Source: Bacteroidales bacterium UBA2712 (GTDB taxonomy: Bacteria > Bacteroidota > Bacteroidia > Bacteroidales > Paludibacteraceae). Taken from it: a DNA stretch of 64,000 nt. The position numbers and the translations under genes were made by a program. The notes below the pieces were generated by a model. That model worked only from the letters and a program-made list of their open reading frames with translations. It was not told the origin of the DNA and ran no database searches. Position 1 is the first letter of the stretch; each line of letters opens with the position of its first letter. The stretch lies in contig DEKW01000020.1 of NCBI GenBank assembly GCA_002354055.1, positions 95,124-159,123 on the forward strand, in the 5' to 3' direction. Shown here one piece after another: positions 60,501 through 64,000 of this stretch.

Positions 60501-60773
60501 CACGCGGATAGGACCGGCATTCGTCACTTTGATCTCCTGGCTCTTGTATCCCATGAACGATACATGGAGCACATCGCCTGCCTTGGCGGAGATAGAGAAG
60601 TTTCCGTCGAAATCGGTAATCGTACCGTTGGTCGAACCCTTCACCATCACATTGGCGCCAATCACAGGATCCGGCTCATCCTGAGCCATCACTACACCCG
60701 TCACAGTCATGCTCTGCGCCCATATACTGAGCGCGAGCATGACCATGGAGGTGATTGTCAATATTCGTTTCAT
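57585..60773 (-). CDS. SusC-like TonB-dependent outer-membrane transporter
   Basis: 1062 residues. A signal peptide ends near SIWAQ. A carboxypeptidase-regulatory-like N-terminal domain is followed by a TonB-box-like VQLQEVVAIGYGT, the plug (GLDQALQGRAAGVTVTNGSG, IRIRGIGS, PLYVVDGV) and a 22-strand barrel ending RTFTFGLNATF. It imports oligosaccharides with SusD. It starts 9 bp after the discoidin gene, so both share the locus promoter. Confidence 0.96.
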   Translation of the reverse strand: MKRILTITSMVMLALSIWAQSMTVTGVVMAQDEPDPVIGANVMVKGSTNGTITDFDGNFSISAKAGDVLHVSFMGYKSQEIKVTNAGPIRVTLVPDNVQLQEVVAIGYGTMKKSDLTGAVTSVSAEQLLKAPVSGLDQALQGRAAGVTVTNGSGQPGEGATIRIRGIGSAMGGNEPLYVVDGVITGDIKWLSPTDIKSMEILKDASAAAIYGSRGANGVILITTKSGGEGKINISFDAYWGFQNRWKKMDVLKSRDFAETELRIGAMRDGASEIAYYIQNGFRPWLNLYKLGNANVMKISEYYPTNFAYEDQETDWQDAVFRPNAFMHNYNLSFDGGNDKGHYALSASYFGQQGTIVGSDYNRFTLRLNSDFKVRDWLKIGEHFSIVSSYGRFAMNNSSSAGASIISGALAMAPWDPVYYPEGSVNKNGKDISGYYSAGSNFKNVTNPYQMVYNYEPNSRTERAVGDVYFEITPVKGLTIRPSISADYSVNRARNFGYPNIYTSYNASDKNHIDANINRGLQLLEELTVTYAREIGKHNFSVMAGQTWSEYNYYSIGGSGAQILNPIPSNWYLNRATEDQTYASDGVSRTRRLSFLGRVFYSYDSRYMITANFRADASSKFTKNPWGFFPSVALAWRLSEEHFLKDLDLDWLDNIKIRAGFGQVGNDGVPSSAFQYTMGSSVNVFYGYPLGPEQNAGNATGGAAVLTLVDESGKWETNQQWDAGIDFAFWNGKLSGTIDYFHRSTIDALLYVNAPAQAGNRYSLVKNVGNILNEGVEITLGHDNKVGAVHYSIGANVSFLHNELTKLNGGSPLWGDRTKTDQGMALNSFWGYQYEGIYQTDQEALDQLYSYDAGTIGVHAGDARYKDVNGDGKLNEDDKMVIGNPFPKLTYGLNFNIDFYGVDVQLFFQGAAGNAIYNVQRQMLESDGGSYALASYMKDNVWVGYTDAVRASMLSKGVDYYELENRNGTIPNPLGSPTNTENSTRFIEDGSYLRLKNLQIGYTFPLKWTQKFRCSRLRLYATASNLFTITGYKGYDPEVGSGVDYGNYPQSRTFTFGLNATF

Positions 60774-60782
60774 ACCTATTAA

Positions 60783-63590
60783 TTATTGCACGCGTACGCC
60801 CGTTACGTTGTAGCGTTTGCCGTCGCGGATAATAATCAGTTGACCATTCTCGATCATCTTGATTGCCTTCGGACCTACCTCCGTATTCTCGATAGCCTTG
60901 GTGTCGCCGTTCTGAACGAAGAGTACGTTCTGAACGAAGCATACACCCTGCAGGTTCTGGCAGTTATAGAAACCGATCTGCTCGCAGTCGGTCTTCGTGT
61001 TGCCGTCGATATCGAGAGAGATATGATTCCACTCATTAGCTGTGAGGTTGAAAGTCGTAGCAGCCTCGCCTACGCCGATTACCTGGATATCCAGTACAGC
61101 GCTCTCTGCCATCGGATAGATATCCAACTCCAGTGCGTCATAAGCGGTGATATCCATTGCCGGGAATGCCAGACCGAAGCAGCTGCCCGGAGTGGTGTTC
61201 GGCGTGATACAAAGTGCCTGGCGGTTTTCTGCCAAATCACCTGCAGAGACAGCCGGCTCTGCGTACCAGCCTTGAATACCCATCGCTACATCCGTGTAGT
61301 TATCGGTATAGACACCCTTCACGTCTGCTGCATCGTACGTCGGCAGAGCTGCAGGAGCCGGAGCGGCAAGCGTTGCAGCGGGAACTATAATCGGTTCAGC
61401 AGCATTGCCGGCATCGTCCAATGCAATCACACTCAGGCTATACTCGGTATTCGGCAGCAGACCCGTAACAACGATATTGGTCGTTACGCCGGATGCACCA
61501 CCGCCGTTTGCCACCTCTGTCTCGCCGTTCATCACACGGTAGTTAACTACACCGCTGTTGTCCTCTGCCGAAACAGCCAAAGTTGCCGAGAAATAACCGG
61601 AACCCGCTGCCGAAGCTTGTACGTTCGTCGGAGCCTCGTCGTCAACAATCGGCTCTTCGCGATAGAAATACAGGTTACCCAGCCAAATCGTCAGGTTGGC
61701 GGCATTATCGATCTTGAACTGGAAGATACTTGCCAGGTTCAGACCTGCATAATCCGTAGCCAGATCCAGATCAATGCTGTTCCATTGACCACCGGTCAGG
61801 CTCACAAACTTACCCTTCTTATCATCGGTTTCCAATCCGGCACCACCGTAGATAGGTACCAATTGAAGCGTTGCGTCGTCAGCAATCCAGATATCGGCGT
61901 GCAGTTTCTCCATCAGCAGGCAGTTCAGCGTAAAGCCGTCCATACCGAGGTAACCGCCGTTGGCAAACGCGAACTTCTTACCGAACTCAGTCTCCGTATA
62001 AACCGTACCGCTGCCCCAGTCTTGGAAGTTGCAGTTGGCGTTATACGTCGGGCTGTAGATAGCTTTTACCTGTGCAGCCGGCCATGTCGGAGCAGTGCAA
62101 ACGGCCTGAGGAGCATCATAATGAGCGTCCGTCGTCACATTCACCACCATCGAGTTCGCGGACTCGTTCTGCGCAGCATCAAAAGCGGTAATCACAAATT
62201 CATATGTCGTTGCGCCTTGCAGACCCGTGATCGTGATCTGACCTTCATTAGCCACATACTTGGCATCGATGCCGTGATTCGTCTCTACCACACGGTATTT
62301 AGCCACCTCGTCGTTATCCGTAGCCTCTACTGCAATCACAGCGGACGTACCGGTCTTGCTGACCAGCGAAGCGCTGACCATCACAGGAACCTCGGTGTCA
62401 CCCGATGCCGTATATTCGCGACCGAAGACTTGGAACTCAAAGATCTTCACACCCCACTCCGTGCCGGCTTTCGTGCTCCAGAAACGCACGTAACGTACTT
62501 TGTTATTGTTATCCAACTGAGTGCTCAACATATCCGTACGGCCATTGATTCCTGCAACTCCTACATGGTTGTAACCCAATACCCAGTTCGTATTATCCTC
62601 CGAGAAATCTACGTGATAATCCTGCGCGCACGCACCTTCAAAATGAATAGTAATAAGGTCAATGCTGTAGTTAGCACCCAGATCTACTACAAACCATGCG
62701 TCGAAAGTACGGCTTTCCTCATCACCGGCGGTACCGTTGGTCAAACTGCCTTGCCATACACTACCGTCGTTGCCATCCACGGCGAAGAAAGCATCGTTTG
62801 CCGAACCGTTCGGATTCTCTGCAACCTGTGCAACAATCTTATTGTCCGTTGCCAGATTGGAACTCAGCGCTAAGTTGGTCCCTTCGTAACCGAAGATCTC
62901 AATAGCCGGAGAGCTGACAGAACCGCTCTTGGCTACGATAGAAGCGTTACCCACCTTCGCGGGAACATACTTGCCATCTACTACTGCACCTGCGTCCGCC
63001 GGAGTAATCTCATACGAGAGAGCCACCAACATCTCGGAATTGTTCTGATCCAGCGCGCGAGCGGTAAGATTAACGCCCTCTGCCACTTTAGCTACAGCCG
63101 GTGCGCTCAACTCGATCTTCGTCAGCACGCTCACACCCGGCAGCAACACCTGAAACTCATAGAAACTCTGTCCCCACTGGGTAGCACGGAGGGTACCGTG
63201 GTACTGGATGTAACGGGCAGTTGTCTCTGCTACGTCGATCGTCTGCCAATCGGCTTGCGTCAGGTTGGTCTCGGTGTAGAGGGTGTTCCAGCTCTCACCG
63301 TCATTGGAGACACTCAGCGTGAACTCTTTTGCAAAAGCACCTTCCCAATAGATTTTGATGCGGCTGAACGTACGAGCCTGACCCATATCCAGAGTCCAAG
63401 TCTCGTCATCGGTCTGCGCACTCTCCCAACGGGTGCCGTTGTCACCATCGATGGCCAACGCTGCATTACCGGAAGAGGCAGTAGCACTCGATCCTTCAGA
63501 AGCCAAGGCGAAGTTCACGTCATACACCTTGTCTGCAAAACTCATGATACTTGCGCTTAAAAAAGCGACTAAGAAGAAAATCTTTCTCAT
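60783..63590 (-). CDS. Secreted multidomain discoidin/FN3 protein, first gene of the locus
   Basis: 935 residues from the ATG at 63590 (MRKIFFLVAFLSASIMSFAD); the longer frame runs into the promoter. Two F5/8-type discoidin (CBM32-like) domains (about 20-160 and 225-390) are separated by an Ig-like stretch. They are followed by fibronectin-type modules (about 395-480 and 640-730), other beta domains, and a tail GQLIIIRDGKRYNVTGVRVQ. No catalytic motif is seen. It is probably a carbohydrate-binding scaffold outside the cell. An unusual position, ahead of susC. Confidence 0.8.
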   Translation of the reverse strand: MRKIFFLVAFLSASIMSFADKVYDVNFALASEGSSATASSGNAALAIDGDNGTRWESAQTDDETWTLDMGQARTFSRIKIYWEGAFAKEFTLSVSNDGESWNTLYTETNLTQADWQTIDVAETTARYIQYHGTLRATQWGQSFYEFQVLLPGVSVLTKIELSAPAVAKVAEGVNLTARALDQNNSEMLVALSYEITPADAGAVVDGKYVPAKVGNASIVAKSGSVSSPAIEIFGYEGTNLALSSNLATDNKIVAQVAENPNGSANDAFFAVDGNDGSVWQGSLTNGTAGDEESRTFDAWFVVDLGANYSIDLITIHFEGACAQDYHVDFSEDNTNWVLGYNHVGVAGINGRTDMLSTQLDNNNKVRYVRFWSTKAGTEWGVKIFEFQVFGREYTASGDTEVPVMVSASLVSKTGTSAVIAVEATDNDEVAKYRVVETNHGIDAKYVANEGQITITGLQGATTYEFVITAFDAAQNESANSMVVNVTTDAHYDAPQAVCTAPTWPAAQVKAIYSPTYNANCNFQDWGSGTVYTETEFGKKFAFANGGYLGMDGFTLNCLLMEKLHADIWIADDATLQLVPIYGGAGLETDDKKGKFVSLTGGQWNSIDLDLATDYAGLNLASIFQFKIDNAANLTIWLGNLYFYREEPIVDDEAPTNVQASAAGSGYFSATLAVSAEDNSGVVNYRVMNGETEVANGGGASGVTTNIVVTGLLPNTEYSLSVIALDDAGNAAEPIIVPAATLAAPAPAALPTYDAADVKGVYTDNYTDVAMGIQGWYAEPAVSAGDLAENRQALCITPNTTPGSCFGLAFPAMDITAYDALELDIYPMAESAVLDIQVIGVGEAATTFNLTANEWNHISLDIDGNTKTDCEQIGFYNCQNLQGVCFVQNVLFVQNGDTKAIENTEVGPKAIKMIENGQLIIIRDGKRYNVTGVRVQ

Positions 63591-63674
63591 GATAATGAAT
63601 TTTTTGTTAAACGATATGGTTGATTTTGTTGATGCCTCAGTTGATTCACACCTTAGCTTTGCTAATTCCGAGTG

Positions 63675-63706
63675 CAAAATTACTACTTTTTTTTAAAACC
63701 TCCAAA
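63675..63706 (-). promoter_or_regulatory. Promoter of the beta-glucan locus
   Basis: Minus-strand TTTG (63703-63706), 20 nt, TAATTTTG (63675-63682). It is the only good promoter I can find for the 13 genes down to GH3. Confidence 0.75.
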
Positions 63707-63803
63707 ACTCAAAATATGTTATAAAACACAAAAGTACGAAAAGTATATATGATTTTATTGATATACAGCGTTTTAGCTCTAAAATTGGTGCAAAAAAAGT
63801 ACG

Positions 63804-63828
63804 TAAAAAAAGCACCCCGGAGGGTGCT
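63804..63828 (-). terminator. Intrinsic terminator of the gene at the window end
   Basis: Minus strand AGCACCC-TCCG-GGGTGCT (63811-63828) followed by six T. It insulates the locus promoter from upstream transcription. Confidence 0.85.
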
Positions 63829-63847
63829 TGGGGTCCCCAGCGAGCAC

Positions 63848-64000
63848 TTACGAGTGTTGCTCGTCATATTCCGCCCCGCAGATCTTCCAGTAGTACGCCT
63901 TCATGGTTTTTGCGCCATCGGGGTCGTTCTTCTGGGCGAGGAAGTTCTGCTGGTCGGTGGTGATCTTCATGAGGTCAGCTTTGCGGGCCTTGATCATGCC
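63848..64000 (-). CDS. Unknown gene, C-terminal part (partial)
   Basis: About 50 residues are visible, open to the window edge: ARKADLMKITTDQQNFLAQK, then NDPDGAKTMKAYYWKICGAE and a tail YDEQHS with stop at 63848-63850. Charged and helical. Too little to name. It is followed 20 bp later by a good intrinsic terminator. Confidence 0.65.
   Translation of the reverse strand, partial: GMIKARKADLMKITTDQQNFLAQKNDPDGAKTMKAYYWKICGAEYDEQHS

Noticed and set aside
60786..62873. Long plus-strand open frame (695 codons) opposite the discoidin protein
   Set aside because: It is the antisense shadow of a gene with clear domains and signal peptide; the predicted product has no recognisable fold and is rich in Arg, Cys and His.

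Overview
The window is a Bacteroidales-type genome segment (phylum Bacteroidota). The grounds are a SusC/SusD pair, BatD/BatE, a class I fumarase, short C-terminal tail motifs typical of the phylum, and at least ten promoters of the Bacteroides form TTTG-N20-TAnnTTTG. The genus cannot be read from the sequence. Base composition is moderate in the housekeeping parts and clearly lower between about 32.4 and 36 kb, which suggests acquired DNA.

Layout. 0-1 kb: end of batD, then batE. 1-7 kb (minus): a Thr/Ser-rich lipoprotein, then the rimP-nusA-infB operon. 7-8.5 kb: an unknown lipoprotein with tandem repeats in its leader. 8.5-16 kb (plus): mfd, kdsB, deoD, a small outer-membrane protein, yidC. 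16-17.7 kb: an unknown gene and a membrane-bound LytTR regulator. 17.7-26 kb (minus): fumarase, a degenerate M23 protein, dxr, rseP, a WbpD-like acetyltransferase, a DUF4293-like membrane protein, an MscS channel and rlmN. 26-30 kb: sbcC/sbcD.

30.1-36.2 kb is an accessory region. Its first 2.4 kb is a graveyard of duplicated non-coding modules and gene remnants. It continues with a class II (Ser-like) tRNA carrying an Ile anticodon (GAT), a two-gene module encoding a possible ADP-ribosyltransferase/transglutaminase-like protein, an autonomous 27-aa peptide unit, and an operon of four small zinc-ribbon/membrane proteins behind a leader RNA with two mutually exclusive folds, one being a terminator. 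35.5-38.3 kb holds a lipoprotein, a small unknown protein and a Ser/Thr kinase.

38.3-63.6 kb (minus) is a large beta-glucan utilisation locus, read from one promoter near 63.69 kb: discoidin/FN3 protein, SusC, SusD, a surface glycan-binding lipoprotein, Ig-GH16, GH128, two more GH16, a GPH sugar symporter, a cytosolic clan GH-Q phosphorylase, GH30, GH81 and GH3. Together these would bind and cut beta-1,3-glucan (with beta-1,6 branches) outside the cell, import oligosaccharides, and split them by phosphorolysis or hydrolysis. No dedicated regulator lies in the locus.

A pattern across the whole window is more than 25 tracts of short tandem repeats, mostly of 7-8 nt units. They lie between genes and, in frame, inside core genes (mfd, rlmN, dxr) and locus enzymes, and resemble the heptanucleotide STRR repeats of cyanobacteria.
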